In this document: piece after piece, positions 8,423-16,204 of the stretch
Layout of the letters: each line of letters starts with the position of its first letter
Position numbering within the stretch: position 1 is the stretch's first letter
NCBI GenBank assembly: GCA_000721375.1
Contig: JOGW01000026.1
Span: 1-64,000 of the forward strand
Reading direction: 5' to 3'
From: Streptomyces sp. NRRL B-3428
GTDB lineage: Bacteria; Actinomycetota; Actinomycetes; Streptomycetales; Streptomycetaceae
Length of the DNA stretch: 64,000 bases
Made by a program: the position numbers and the translations under genes
The notes under the pieces: generated by a model
Databases searched by the model: none
Told to the model about the DNA's origin: nothing
The model's input: the letters and a program-made list of their open reading frames with translations, nothing else

Positions 8423-8847
8423 GCGGTCAGGCTGCCATACGTGTCACCGCCGTGCCCGGCGTCGGTTTGGCCGTGCGGGGGACGGCCCGCACGGGGTGCG
8501 CCGCTGCACCGGTTCCGGCAGGCGGGGTGGTGCAGCGGCGCGGGGAGCGGCCTCGGCACGGATACGGGGGAATGTGCCGAACTCCGCCGCGGGCACTGTG
8601 CGGCGTGCGCTCCCACCACCAGTCTCGTCATCACCCCCGGTCCTTCGGCGAGCGGAAAGTGAGTACCTGCGTATGACGAAAGTGACGCCGTCACAGCGGT
8701 GCGCGCCCAGGTCCGTCACCAGTGAGCCGTCGGTGCCGAGCGCGACGGGGTCTCTCCGCACAGCCGCCGAAACGCCCCGGGCGACTATCCTGAAAGCACC
8801 ACGGGCGCCGGCGCACCGCACTCCGGCACCCCGGAGGGAGGCGCAAG
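8423..8847. other. Divergent intergenic region between response regulator and nitroreductase
   Basis: These 425 bp hold no convincing gene. They contain one clear inverted repeat at 8471-8494 and must carry the promoters of both divergent genes. GGAGGGAGG (8831-8839) is the ribosome-binding site of the nitroreductase. I see no clean GGGAC/GTCCC-type palindrome here, in contrast to the other stress genes. Confidence 0.5.
8471..8494. promoter_or_regulatory. 9-bp inverted repeat upstream of response-regulator gene
   Basis: CCGTGCGGG and CCCGCACGG form a perfect inverted repeat around a 6-base centre (GGACGG), about 50 bp upstream of the regulator start. It could be an operator for the two-component system or a leader hairpin. 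Position and symmetry are the only evidence. Confidence 0.4.
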
Positions 8848-9843
8848 ATGGCCGCGCAACCGAGCGAGCAGTCGACCGCGACGGCCCTGGTCACCGCCGC
8901 CACGGCCGCACCGTCCATGCACAACGCCCAGCCGTGGGCTTTCCGCTTCCACATCGCGACCCGCACCTTCGAGGTGCGCGCCGACCCCGAGCGCACCATG
9001 CCCCGTACCGATCCGGACCATCGCGCCCTGCATCTGGGCTGCGGCGCGGCTCTGTTCAACCTGCGGGCCGCCGCGGCACACAACGACTTTCACACCCGTA
9101 CGAAGGTGCTGCCCGACCCCGCCGACCCGGATCTGCTCGCCACCGTCCGCCTGGACAGCGCCGCCGGACCGGACCCGGACCTGGCGGCTCTCTTCGGGGC
9201 GATCCACGAGCGCCACACCAGCAGGCAGCCGTTCTCCGACAAGGAGATCCCGGCGGACCTGCAGGCGCTGTTGAAGGAAGCCGCCCGCCAGGAAGGCGCT
9301 CAGCTGCTCTTCGCCGACGAGTGGCATGCGGAGACCGTGCTCAGCCTGGTCCAGGACGCCGAAGGCCGGGACACCCTCGATCCCGACCGGTTCGAGGACA
9401 TGGAACGGTGGACGCGGCCCGGCTCCGACTCTCCAGGGACCGGCCCCGCCGGCGACGGCATCCCCGAGTACGCCTTCGGCCCGCGCAAGCGCGCGGGCAA
9501 GGCCCCCGTACGCGACTTCGCCGGGCGCAGGCCGGTCGCCGACCGCGGCTCCGACACCTTCGAGGACATCCCGCATCTGGCCCTGCTCGGCACCCATGAC
9601 GACCGCCCGGCGAACTGGCTGCGCGCGGGGCAGGCCATGGAGCGCGTCCTGCTCCTGGCCACCGGGCACGGCCTGGCCACGTCACTGACCTCGCATGCCC
9701 TGGAGTGGCCCGATCTGCGGCAACTGGTCCGCGATCCGCTGTCGGCCATGGGGCATGTCCACATGGTGCTGCGCCTGGGTTACGGGCCGAGCGGACCCGG
9801 CACGCCGCGCCGTCCCGTGCACGAGGTGCTCGAAGTCGACTGA
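8848..9843 (+). CDS. Acg-family nitroreductase-like flavoprotein 1
   Basis: A 331-residue protein of the Acg/Rv2032-like branch of the nitroreductase family, whose members bind or sequester FMN. Recognisable parts are AAPSMHNAQPWAFRF near the N-terminus (the family signature), DPDHRALHLGCGAALFNLR, ERHTSRQPFSDKEIP and NWLRAGQAMERVLLLATGHG. It shares the whole layout with the second copy at 10525. A strong GGAGGGAGG precedes the ATG. In mycobacteria this family belongs to the DosR dormancy regulon; the universal stress proteins nearby suggest a similar setting here. The exact reaction is unknown for the family. Confidence 0.85.
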   Translation: MAAQPSEQSTATALVTAATAAPSMHNAQPWAFRFHIATRTFEVRADPERTMPRTDPDHRALHLGCGAALFNLRAAAAHNDFHTRTKVLPDPADPDLLATVRLDSAAGPDPDLAALFGAIHERHTSRQPFSDKEIPADLQALLKEAARQEGAQLLFADEWHAETVLSLVQDAEGRDTLDPDRFEDMERWTRPGSDSPGTGPAGDGIPEYAFGPRKRAGKAPVRDFAGRRPVADRGSDTFEDIPHLALLGTHDDRPANWLRAGQAMERVLLLATGHGLATSLTSHALEWPDLRQLVRDPLSAMGHVHMVLRLGYGPSGPGTPRRPVHEVLEVD

Positions 9844-9897
9844 GCCGCCGTGGCCGGTGCCGACCCGTGCTTCATCGTCGGTTGAATCCCGTCCTGG

Positions 9898-10284
9898 TCA
9901 GGTCAGGGACGCGAGTGCCGCGTCCAGGCGCCGCGCGGCCTCGTCCGCGATCGGCTCCAGGGCGGGCAACCCGGTGAGGGCGACCAGAGTCATCGGGTCC
10001 AGGGCCTGTACGACGGTGACCTCGCCCTCGGTCCGTACCACCACATTGCAGGGCAGCAGCAGGCCGATGCTGCGATCCGCCTCAAGGGCCCGGTGGGCCA
10101 GGGGCGGGTTGCAGGCGCCGAGGATCAGATAGTCCTCCATGTCCGCGCCCAGCTTGGACTTCAGCGTCGCCTGGACGTCGATCTCGGTGAGCACGCCGAA
10201 GCCCTGGGCCGCCAGCGCGTCGCGCACCGCCTGCACGGTGGGAGCGAAGGCGCTGTCCAGACGGATCGTGCGGTCGTACGGCAT
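9898..10284 (-). CDS. DUF302-domain protein
   Basis: A 128-residue soluble protein that matches DUF302 over nearly its full length: VQAVRDALAAQGFGVLTEID, then YLILGACNPPLAHRALEAD and IGLLLPCNVVVRTE, the usual family landmarks. The function is not established; such proteins often sit beside redox and stress genes. It faces the first nitroreductase gene convergently and is divergent from the second, sharing the 240-bp region that carries two GC-rich palindromes. Confidence 0.85.
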   Translation of the reverse strand: MPYDRTIRLDSAFAPTVQAVRDALAAQGFGVLTEIDVQATLKSKLGADMEDYLILGACNPPLAHRALEADRSIGLLLPCNVVVRTEGEVTVVQALDPMTLVALTGLPALEPIADEAARRLDAALASLT

Positions 10285-10347
10285 GATGCCTCCCCGGTCG
10301 TGGCGGGTCCGTACATCAACTCTCGCGCGTACGGGACCTCATGGCGA

Positions 10348-10361
10348 GGGACCGGTGGTCC
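10348..10361. promoter_or_regulatory. GGACC-N3-GGTCC palindrome upstream of nitroreductase 2 / DUF302
   Basis: GGGACCGGTGGTCC contains perfect 5-bp arms GGACC/GGTCC around GGT. It resembles DosR-type sites (GGGAC...GTCCC) in base content and arm order, though the spacing is one base longer than the mycobacterial consensus. It lies between the divergent DUF302 and nitroreductase genes. Confidence 0.4.
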
Positions 10362-10420
10362 ACCTACCTCGCAGCACGGGCCCTGTTCCGCCCGCGGGAA
10401 AGGACCCGACCGGTGCCCGG

Positions 10421-10440
10421 GTGGGGCCGACCGGCCCCAC
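10421..10440. promoter_or_regulatory. 8-4-8 perfect inverted repeat upstream of nitroreductase 2
   Basis: GTGGGGCC and GGCCCCAC flank GACC, a perfect 20-bp dyad about 85 bp upstream of the ATG at 10525. It could be an activator site or an mRNA leader hairpin. No T-run follows, so it does not look like a terminator. Confidence 0.45.
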
Positions 10441-10524
10441 CCCCGACGGGCCCCGCAGGCGCTCAGTGGCTGTCAGACGTACGGCGTGAAGCCAGTGATA
10501 TGCCGGCGCGGAAGGGGGAGCGTC

Positions 10525-11499
10525 ATGGAGCAGACCGTAAACCTCGACGCGGCCACCCTCGAGGAGCTCGTCTCCGCGGCGGTCGCGGCACCGTCCATGC
10601 ACAACACCCAGCCGTGGCGCTTCCGTCTCGACCCCGACTCCGTCACGATCGAGCTGCACGCTGCCATCGAACGCAGCCTGCCGTACGAGGATCCGCACGG
10701 GCGCGCCCTGCATCTGTCCGCCGGGGCAGCCGTGTTCAACCTGCAGCTCGCGGTGGCGCACTTCGGCTGGTTGCCCGTCACCCGTACGCTGCCGGAGCCC
10801 GGCACTCCCGGTCTGCTCGCCACCGTGCGCCTCGTCGAGGCCGGCCGCGGTGCGAACTCCCGCAGGGGCGACCTGTACGAGTCCATCTGGCGGCGGCACA
10901 GCAGCCGGCTGCCGTTCACGGACACCGACATCGCACGGTCGGTGCGCCAGGAACTGATCGAGGCCGCCCACGCCGAGGGCTGCCGCCTCGTGTTCGCCGA
11001 ACCGCCCCTCGTGGAGCGGCTGTTGGTGGTGACCGCGAAGGCCGAGCTCCGCAACCGGCGTGACGCGGACCGTGCGACGGAGAGCCGCCGGTGGACCGGC
11101 CACGGGCGGGACGTTGGGCTGTCCACGGCGGTACTCGGACCGCAGGACTCCTTCGAGCGCCTGCCCATGCGTGACTTCGGCGCCCACCGCCACCCCGAGG
11201 AACTGGCCTCCGACGCCTTCGAGCGGGCCCCCGTGATCGCCCTCCTGTCGACGGCACACGACCGCCGTGCGGACTGGCTGCGCGCAGGCCAGGCGCTGCA
11301 GCACGTCCTGCTGGTCGCCACCGCGCACCACCTGCGCACGTCGCTCATGCACCAGGCCCTTGAGTGGATCGACCTGCGCCGTGAACTCGTCGTCGGGCAC
11401 GCCCCGTTCAGCCACGCACAAATGCTCGTACGCCTGGGGCACGGACCCCCGGGTGCGCCCTCGGAGCGGCGTACCGCCCGGCACCTTCTCGTGGACTGA
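10525..11499 (+). CDS. Acg-family nitroreductase-like flavoprotein 2
   Basis: A 324-residue paralogue of the protein at 8848. The same landmarks appear: AAPSMHNTQPWRFRLDPDS, LHLSAGAAVFNLQLAVAH, RRHSSRLPFTDTDIAR and DWLRAGQALQHVLLVATAHH. The ATG at 10525 follows GAAGGGGGAG; frames further upstream are shadow-like. The last nine codons (RTARHLLVD) are copy 1 of a 27-bp tandem repeat that continues past the stop codon. FMN binding and a redox or sequestration role are inferred from the family. Its promoter region carries two dyads that may mark stress regulation. Confidence 0.85.
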   Translation: MEQTVNLDAATLEELVSAAVAAPSMHNTQPWRFRLDPDSVTIELHAAIERSLPYEDPHGRALHLSAGAAVFNLQLAVAHFGWLPVTRTLPEPGTPGLLATVRLVEAGRGANSRRGDLYESIWRRHSSRLPFTDTDIARSVRQELIEAAHAEGCRLVFAEPPLVERLLVVTAKAELRNRRDADRATESRRWTGHGRDVGLSTAVLGPQDSFERLPMRDFGAHRHPEELASDAFERAPVIALLSTAHDRRADWLRAGQALQHVLLVATAHHLRTSLMHQALEWIDLRRELVVGHAPFSHAQMLVRLGHGPPGAPSERRTARHLLVD

Positions 11500-11631
11500 A
11501 CTGCCCGGCGCCTGCTGGTGGTTCGCATCACCCAGCGCCTACCGGCGGTCCGCACCGCCTGGCGCCTGCAGGTGGCCCGCACCGCATGGCGCCTGCCCGT
11601 GGACCGGCCTCCCTGGCGGCTGTGGGACGAC
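11470..11631 (+). repeat. Six 27-bp degenerate tandem repeats starting inside the nitroreductase 3' end
   Basis: Units begin at 11470, 11497, 11524, 11551, 11578 and 11605. Read in the gene's frame they give RTARHLLVD, then stop-TARRLLVV, RITQRLPAV, RTAWRLQVA, RTAWRLPVD and RPPWRLWDD. The first unit is the true C-terminus of the nitroreductase, and the TGA stop falls exactly at the first codon of unit 2. The array therefore looks like amplified coding sequence in which one CGN codon became TGA. No start or ribosome-binding site suggests independent translation. Confidence 0.8.
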
Positions 11632-11863
11632 AGCGCCGGTCGGCGCAAGGTCGGGCCCGAACGGTCCGTTACGCGCACGGCGCCACCGGCCGACGCTGGG
11701 AGCGGACCTGGGGGAGGGGAGCGGTCATAGAGACGCGTCGGATACGCCGGATGCCCGTGACGATCTTCAGGACCGTCGCCGCGGAGCACCTGGGCCGCAC
11801 CCACCGCGAGCCCGCACTTGAGCCCGCACTCAAGCCGTAACCGACTGCCGGAGGTGAACTGCC
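11500..11863. other. Repeat-bearing intergenic region before universal stress protein 1
   Basis: After the tandem repeats (to 11631) the region carries a GGGCC-N5-GGTCC dyad at 11653-11667 and then a purine-rich stretch (GGACCTGGGGGAGGGGAGCGG at about 11703). I see no convincing gene. Short open frames here are Arg/Pro-rich and repeat-derived. Confidence 0.5.
11653..11667. promoter_or_regulatory. GGGCC-N5-GGTCC imperfect dyad upstream of universal stress protein 1
   Basis: GGGCCCGAACGGTCC reads as near-symmetric arms GGCCCG/CGGTCC around AA (five of six positions pair). Similar GC dyads occur at 10348 and 12747, before the other stress genes, so a shared regulator is possible. Evidence is pattern only. 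Confidence 0.3.
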
Positions 11864-12688
11864 ATGGAGCCGATGGTCGTCGTGGGATATGACGGCTCAG
11901 CCCGCAGCCGGGCCGCCGCGCACTGGGCCGCCGGTGAGGCCGCACGCCGGCAGCGGCCGCTGCGTCTGGTGCATGTGGCCGCACCCGTACCGGCTCGAGA
12001 CGCATCGGGCCGCTCTGCCAACGCCGCTGCCGCGGACCGTCTCTTCGCGGATCCCGCCGCGGTCGTCGCGGAGCTGTACGCCGACCATCCCGCCATGGCG
12101 ATGAAGGCCCTCCAGGTGGAGGGGAGTCCCGCGGCGGACTTGATCGGCCTGGCCGCAGTGATCGCCGACCTGCTGGTCCTCGGGATACGCGGTGCGGGCG
12201 GCTGGGCGGGACTGTCGATCGGGTCGGTGGCCCTGGAGGCGGCCGAGCGCTGCCCGGTCCCGGTGGTCCTGGTGCCCATCGGCCCCGTCTGCCGGGGCGC
12301 GGGCCCGTCTCTCAACCCGGTCACGCTCGCCATCGACGCCCACGCACCCGCGGACGCCGCCGTCGACTTCGCCTTCGACGTGGCCCAGCGCCGCCATGAA
12401 CGTCTGCGCGCGGTCCACGTAGGGAAACCGGGCCCACCCGAAGCCGGCGCGCAGTGGCTGCACCAAGAGGTGCAGACGCTGGTCGAGGCGCTGCGTCCCT
12501 GGCGGCACAAGTATCCGGATGTACGGGTGGTCGAGGACGTCGTCCTCGGCCTCGCCGTCGACACCCTGGCGCGGGCCTCCGGCCGTTCCGAGCTGCTGGT
12601 GGTCGGCCGGTGCGGCAGTGGACTCGGTTCCGTCGTACGGGAGTTGGTCGGCCGCGCGGAAGGCCCGATCGCCGTGGTGCCCGCGTGA
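11864..12688 (+). CDS. Universal stress protein, two UspA domains (1)
   Basis: A 274-residue cytoplasmic protein with two UspA folds in tandem. Domain 1 (residues 1-145) starts MVVVGYDGSARSRAAAHWA and ends with LLVLGIRGAGGWAGLSIGSVALEAAERCPVPVVLVP, shown here as residues about 105-140, which resembles the ATP-binding G-x2-G-x9-G-S/T pattern. Domain 2 (about 150-274) ends RSELLVVGRCGSGLGSVVRE and EGPIAVVPA. Such proteins are part of dormancy and oxygen-limitation responses in actinobacteria. It is followed at 132 bp by a second two-domain paralogue. Confidence 0.88.
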   Translation: MEPMVVVGYDGSARSRAAAHWAAGEAARRQRPLRLVHVAAPVPARDASGRSANAAAADRLFADPAAVVAELYADHPAMAMKALQVEGSPAADLIGLAAVIADLLVLGIRGAGGWAGLSIGSVALEAAERCPVPVVLVPIGPVCRGAGPSLNPVTLAIDAHAPADAAVDFAFDVAQRRHERLRAVHVGKPGPPEAGAQWLHQEVQTLVEALRPWRHKYPDVRVVEDVVLGLAVDTLARASGRSELLVVGRCGSGLGSVVRELVGRAEGPIAVVPA

Positions 12689-12746
12689 GGCGGGGTGGTG
12701 TCCCGGTGTGGCCACCGGGCGACTGAGGCCTGTCGGCCCCCCGCGC

Positions 12747-12761
12747 GGGACTTGTGGGCCC
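12747..12761. promoter_or_regulatory. GGGAC-N5-GGCCC dyad upstream of universal stress protein 2
   Basis: GGGACTTGTGGGCCC has DosR-like arms (GGGAC / GGCCC) in 5-5-5 spacing, about 60 bp upstream of the ATG at 12821. A second GC dyad (GGCC-TGTC-GGCC) lies about 15 bp before it. Support is similarity to the other two dyads in this cluster. Confidence 0.33.
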
Positions 12762-12820
12762 TGCACCGGATCCGTCGGTGTCGCGAGCATGGAGCCGTTC
12801 CCGATTCAGGAGGTGGACCC

Positions 12821-13726
12821 ATGTTCCGCAACGTCACCGTGGGCCTCGACGGCTCGCCCGAAAGCATGGCCGCAGCTGAGTGGGCGGCCCGCGAGGCAAA
12901 GCTGCGCGACCTGTCGCTCAAGCTCATCAACGTCTGGGAGCCCGTCCCCGCGCCGATGGCCCAGGCGCCCCTGCTCGGCGCCGAGACACAGGCGCACTGG
13001 AGCGAGCGGATTCCCCGCGAGGCGGCCGAGGGACTGAGGCTGCGCCACCCGGGGGTGAAGGTGACCGTCGAGCAGACCACCGGCCGGCCGGCCGGCGACC
13101 TCGCCCGTGCCGGGCACGACGCCGATCTGCTCGTTCTCGGCACCCGCGGACTGAGCGGGATCGGCGGCTTCCTGCTCGGCTCCGTGGGCCTGGCCGTCCT
13201 GTCGCAGGCGGAGCACCCCGTGGTCTTCGTACGGGCCGGTGAACAGGCCGCCGACGAGCACGAGATGGACCCGACGGGCATTCCGTCCGCCGCCACGCCC
13301 TACCGGCCGGTCGTGCTCGGGCTCGACATCGACCACGCCGACGACTCCCTCATCGAGTTCGCCTTCGAAGAAGCCGCCCGCCGCGGCACCGCCCTGGGGG
13401 TCGTGCACGGCTGGAAGCTTCCCCCGTCCTACGCGTACGGGCTGTCCGCGGGAATCGACCTGCAAGACGAGATCGGCCGCCAGAAGACCGCCCGACTCTC
13501 CGACCTGCTGCGCCCGTGGCAGCAGAAGCACCCCGCCGTAGAGGTGATCGAGCAGTCCCGCCCGGGCAGCGCGTCGGTCCACCTAGTCCACGCAGCCCTC
13601 GATGCCTCCCTGGTGGTCGTCGGCCGCCGCATACGGCGCAGCCCGCTCGGCGCCCACACCGGGCCGGTCACCCATGCGGTCCTGCACCACTCCACCGCAC
13701 CCGTCGCGGTCGTCTCCCACAACTGA
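12821..13726 (+). CDS. Universal stress protein, two UspA domains (2)
   Basis: A 301-residue tandem UspA protein. Domain 1: NVTVGLDGSPESMAAAEWAA to DLLVLGTRGLSGIGGFLLGS and HPVVFVRAG, carrying a clear ATP-binding G-T-R-G-x-S-G pattern. Domain 2: YRPVVLGLDIDHADDSLIEF to LVVVGRRIRRSPLGAHTGPV and APVAVVSHN. The ATG at 12821 is preceded by AGGAGG (12809-12814), a near-ideal ribosome-binding site, so longer upstream frames are ignored. It probably works with USP 1 and the nitroreductases in a stress response; that is inference from clustering. Confidence 0.9.
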   Translation: MFRNVTVGLDGSPESMAAAEWAAREAKLRDLSLKLINVWEPVPAPMAQAPLLGAETQAHWSERIPREAAEGLRLRHPGVKVTVEQTTGRPAGDLARAGHDADLLVLGTRGLSGIGGFLLGSVGLAVLSQAEHPVVFVRAGEQAADEHEMDPTGIPSAATPYRPVVLGLDIDHADDSLIEFAFEEAARRGTALGVVHGWKLPPSYAYGLSAGIDLQDEIGRQKTARLSDLLRPWQQKHPAVEVIEQSRPGSASVHLVHAALDASLVVVGRRIRRSPLGAHTGPVTHAVLHHSTAPVAVVSHN

Positions 13727-13900
13727 CCGCGAGAACGGAGGAGTCGGCCTCGATGGATGCGAAGTGCGGTACTGCCTGACGGCGGTGACGGGATGGGGGA
13801 GTACTCCGCACAGGGCTGAGTGCCGTTATGTGGCCGTGTGATTCGGTGGCTGTAATGAGCGCTTGGGTGATGCGCAGGGCTCGGTTGAAGACGGCCTGGG

Positions 13901-14280
13901 TCAGCCCCATGCGGCATGGGCGCTTTTGGGGGCCGGCCACCGCAGGGTGCGGCCGGTGAGTCTCGCCGGCACGGTGATGGGGGTGAGTTCGACGAGTCGC
14001 CAAGCAGGGATATCGATGAGCTCGATTTGGTAGCCGGAGTATGTCTGCTTTCCGTGGAGCTCCTGTGTGTGTGGGGGATCTTGCCGGACTTGCGGGCGGC
14101 GCTGACCAGCGATGCCCAATTCGCCGCGTGCGGTCCGGATTCGACCGGCTTGACCAGCCCTCGGCTCTCCGGAGCTTGAGCGCTGACCTTGTGCGTGCTG
14201 CTCGCCCAGACTCCGTCGGCGCACCCTTGGCTTATCCAGTTGAGCACGGCCTGCTGTCGCTCGTTGAGGCCCCAGTGCAT
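13901..14280 (-). pseudogene. Frameshifted, truncated remnant of a Streptomyces wHTH-containing hypothetical protein
   Basis: From an ATG at 14280 the strand encodes LNERQQAVLNWISQGCADGV...THKVSAQ, the N-terminal winged-helix-like start of a large Streptomyces family of unknown function that I recognise by its pattern. The text then jumps to SLVSAARKSGKIPHT, a motif I expect much later in such proteins. It changes frame in a CACACACA run (complement of 14063-14071) and continues in the other frame as YQIELIDIPAWRLVELTPI and VPARL until a stop at 13901. Full-length members are several hundred residues long. So there is an internal deletion, a slippage frameshift and loss of the C-terminus. The remainder of 13727-14396 shows nothing else. 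Confidence 0.55.
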
Positions 14281-14396
14281 CGGTCCGCCGCGGTGACCCG
14301 AGGGTGCTGGCCCAAAGACAATGCCCGTCGCTTGCGCAGCAACTCCGGTAGGCGGGGAGGGATGTTCGTTCGGATGTGGCGCCCCGCGCGGCCCGT

Positions 14397-15215
14397 CTAC
14401 AGGGAGAACAGCTCTTCCTGATAGTTCTCGACAATCTCGCGCCGCGGATAGAGAAGGCCGAGCAACATGAACGTCTTGGGCCGCTTGGCCAGGTTGCCGA
14501 CAAAGCAGTGGACCACGTGGTCCGGCGCGAACATCCGGGTGAACCAGCGCTCCCGCAGCTTCCCCTCCACACCCTCCTGCCCGTACTGGCGCAGGTACTT
14601 GCGATAGCACTCACCGGCCTCCCAGTCCCGCAAGGCCATGTCGTGACCAGAGCAGCCGGAGTCATCGCAGCGAAAGCGGTAGCGGAACTCCAGTGGCACC
14701 CACTCGAGTTGGCGTAGGTCCTGGTCGAGGAGATCCATCTGGTCGGTCAGGGCGGCTTTTGAAGCGGGCCACGGCTCGGCGGGAACGAGACGGAAGTCGA
14801 CACTGTTCGCCGCCGGGCGGAAGAGTCCGAGGGATGTGCCGTTCTTCTCCTGCTCGCGTTTGATGGCGCACAGTGACGGGGCGATCAACGGGCGGACGAT
14901 CGAGTAGCGCTTGCGCCAGCCGTCGCTCGTGCCGATCCGGTCGAGGACCTTGAGGGTGTCCGGGTTCGGGCGCAGGCTCTCGGGCCGGCGGTCCTGGTGA
15001 TGGCGGCGTACATCGGCCTCGATGATCGCGTACTTGGCGAACTGGCTTTCCTGCGTGAGGAGCCGGAAAGGTACCGGGAAGAGGCGGACATGCTCGGGGG
15101 TATCGCGGTCCAGGCGTATGCCGGCGACGCAACTGGTCTCGCGGTATTTCGTGGACAGTTCCGGATACGTCTTGACCGTGATCAGTATTCGCGCGCGTTC
15201 CCACGCTCCTGCCAT
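14397..15215 (-). CDS. Conserved protein of unknown function with C-x4-C-x2-H motif
   Basis: A 272-residue soluble protein. I know no named family or function. Visible features: an N-terminal block ILITVKTYPELSTKYRE ... VRLFPVPFRLL ... FAKYAIIEADV ... DRRPESLRPN (residues about 10-84), and a putative metal site C183-x4-C188-x2-H191 followed by D197-W198-E199. The end block HCFVGNLAKRPKTFMLLGLLYP covers residues about 236-257. I recall similar proteins next to DUF488 genes in distant bacteria. Here a DUF488 fusion gene lies 88 bp upstream on the same strand, so the two are probably co-transcribed. A nucleic-acid or phage-defence role is speculation. Confidence 0.75.
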   Translation of the reverse strand: MAGAWERARILITVKTYPELSTKYRETSCVAGIRLDRDTPEHVRLFPVPFRLLTQESQFAKYAIIEADVRRHHQDRRPESLRPNPDTLKVLDRIGTSDGWRKRYSIVRPLIAPSLCAIKREQEKNGTSLGLFRPAANSVDFRLVPAEPWPASKAALTDQMDLLDQDLRQLEWVPLEFRYRFRCDDSGCSGHDMALRDWEAGECYRKYLRQYGQEGVEGKLRERWFTRMFAPDHVVHCFVGNLAKRPKTFMLLGLLYPRREIVENYQEELFSL

Positions 15216-15303
15216 ACCCCACCCCCGGTCCTCTGCGTCTGAACCAGATTGGAGGAGAGACGGTTGGCACGCGCAAGAGTGCCACCGGGCCGGGGAGTTG
15301 AAG

Positions 15304-15990
15304 TCAGGCCAAAGGGCTGACCGGCAGTGACGTGCGCTTGCGCAGGGTCTCCAAGACGACGTGCCGGTGGCAGCGCTCCTCGTCCTTCTCGAAGCACAGC
15401 ACGGCGACCCGGGCCTGAGCTGCGTGTTCCGCCAAGTCAGTCAGATCGGCCTGGGCCGCGTCGGAGCGCAGCAGACTACGAAAGCGCGCTCGGCCCTCGC
15501 TGATCCGCCCTTCCCAGAAGGGAGCCCGGTTGTCCTTCGGGTTCCCCAGGGCCCGCAGGTGCATATAGGCGATGCCGGCCTCGCCGAGGGCGTCTGTGAG
15601 GCGTGTCTTGCTGAAGCCCGGCTTGCGGCTGATGGGGGTCAGGCGGACGTCGGCGACCATGCTGATCTGGGCAGACAGGAGAGAGGCGACGAAGGAGTCG
15701 ATGTCGCGCCCCTCGTATCCGGCGGACCACAGCCCGAGGTGCGCCTGCTGGGCCTGGTGGAACAGGTCGTCGAGGGAGACGTCCAGAACATCGGCGAGCG
15801 CGCCGACGGTGAAGAAACCTGGCTGAATCGGCCCCCCGCCCTCCAGCCGCTTCAGCGTGGCGACCTGGATTCCTGCCTCCTTCGCCAGGCGTTCGACCGC
15901 CCACCCGCGTTCCTCGCGTAGCGCACGCACGCGTGCGCCGAGCCTTCGCATGGAAGAGGGCACAGGGTGGGTGGGGTGGCGGTCGGCCAT
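15304..15990 (-). CDS. XRE helix-turn-helix fused to DUF488 domain
   Basis: A 228-residue fusion. Residues about 14-80 form an XRE-type HTH (LGARVRALREERGWAVERLA, then IQVATLKRLEGGG and a DVLDVSLDDLF tail). Residues about 85-225 are DUF488: LWSAGYEGRDIDSF, MVADVRLTPISRKPGFSK, YMHLRALGNPKD and VAVLCFEKDEERCHRHVV, with the family's Cys and C-H-R end motif. DUF488 has no settled biochemical role. Most DUF488 proteins lack a DNA-binding domain, so the fusion suggests self-regulation or DNA targeting. It heads an operon with the C-x4-C-x2-H protein and is divergent from a histidine kinase gene. Confidence 0.85.
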   Translation of the reverse strand: MADRHPTHPVPSSMRRLGARVRALREERGWAVERLAKEAGIQVATLKRLEGGGPIQPGFFTVGALADVLDVSLDDLFHQAQQAHLGLWSAGYEGRDIDSFVASLLSAQISMVADVRLTPISRKPGFSKTRLTDALGEAGIAYMHLRALGNPKDNRAPFWEGRISEGRARFRSLLRSDAAQADLTDLAEHAAQARVAVLCFEKDEERCHRHVVLETLRKRTSLPVSPLA

Positions 15991-16204
15991 GGTCCGCGAT
16001 CCTAGCTGTCCCGCCCCTGGAGGCCGAATTGAACGGCAACCAGACGGTGCGGGCCGGTGGCCTGCTGCGTCGTGGGGCCGGCTCGTCGTGCTCCGAATCA
16101 GGTTCGTGCCGCAAAGATCGACCGGAAGTGGCCTGGTCGGGTGGTCCGCTGACGTACTCCTGTCGTCGTACGCGGCGGACGGGGCGCGCTCCTATGGTGG
16201 CGTT

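Noticed and set aside
11518..11730. Small gene encoding a Trp/Arg-rich repeat peptide downstream of nitroreductase 2
   Set aside because: The repeats are degenerate copies of the nitroreductase end; there is no ribosome-binding site or separate start, so it is treated as a DNA repeat.
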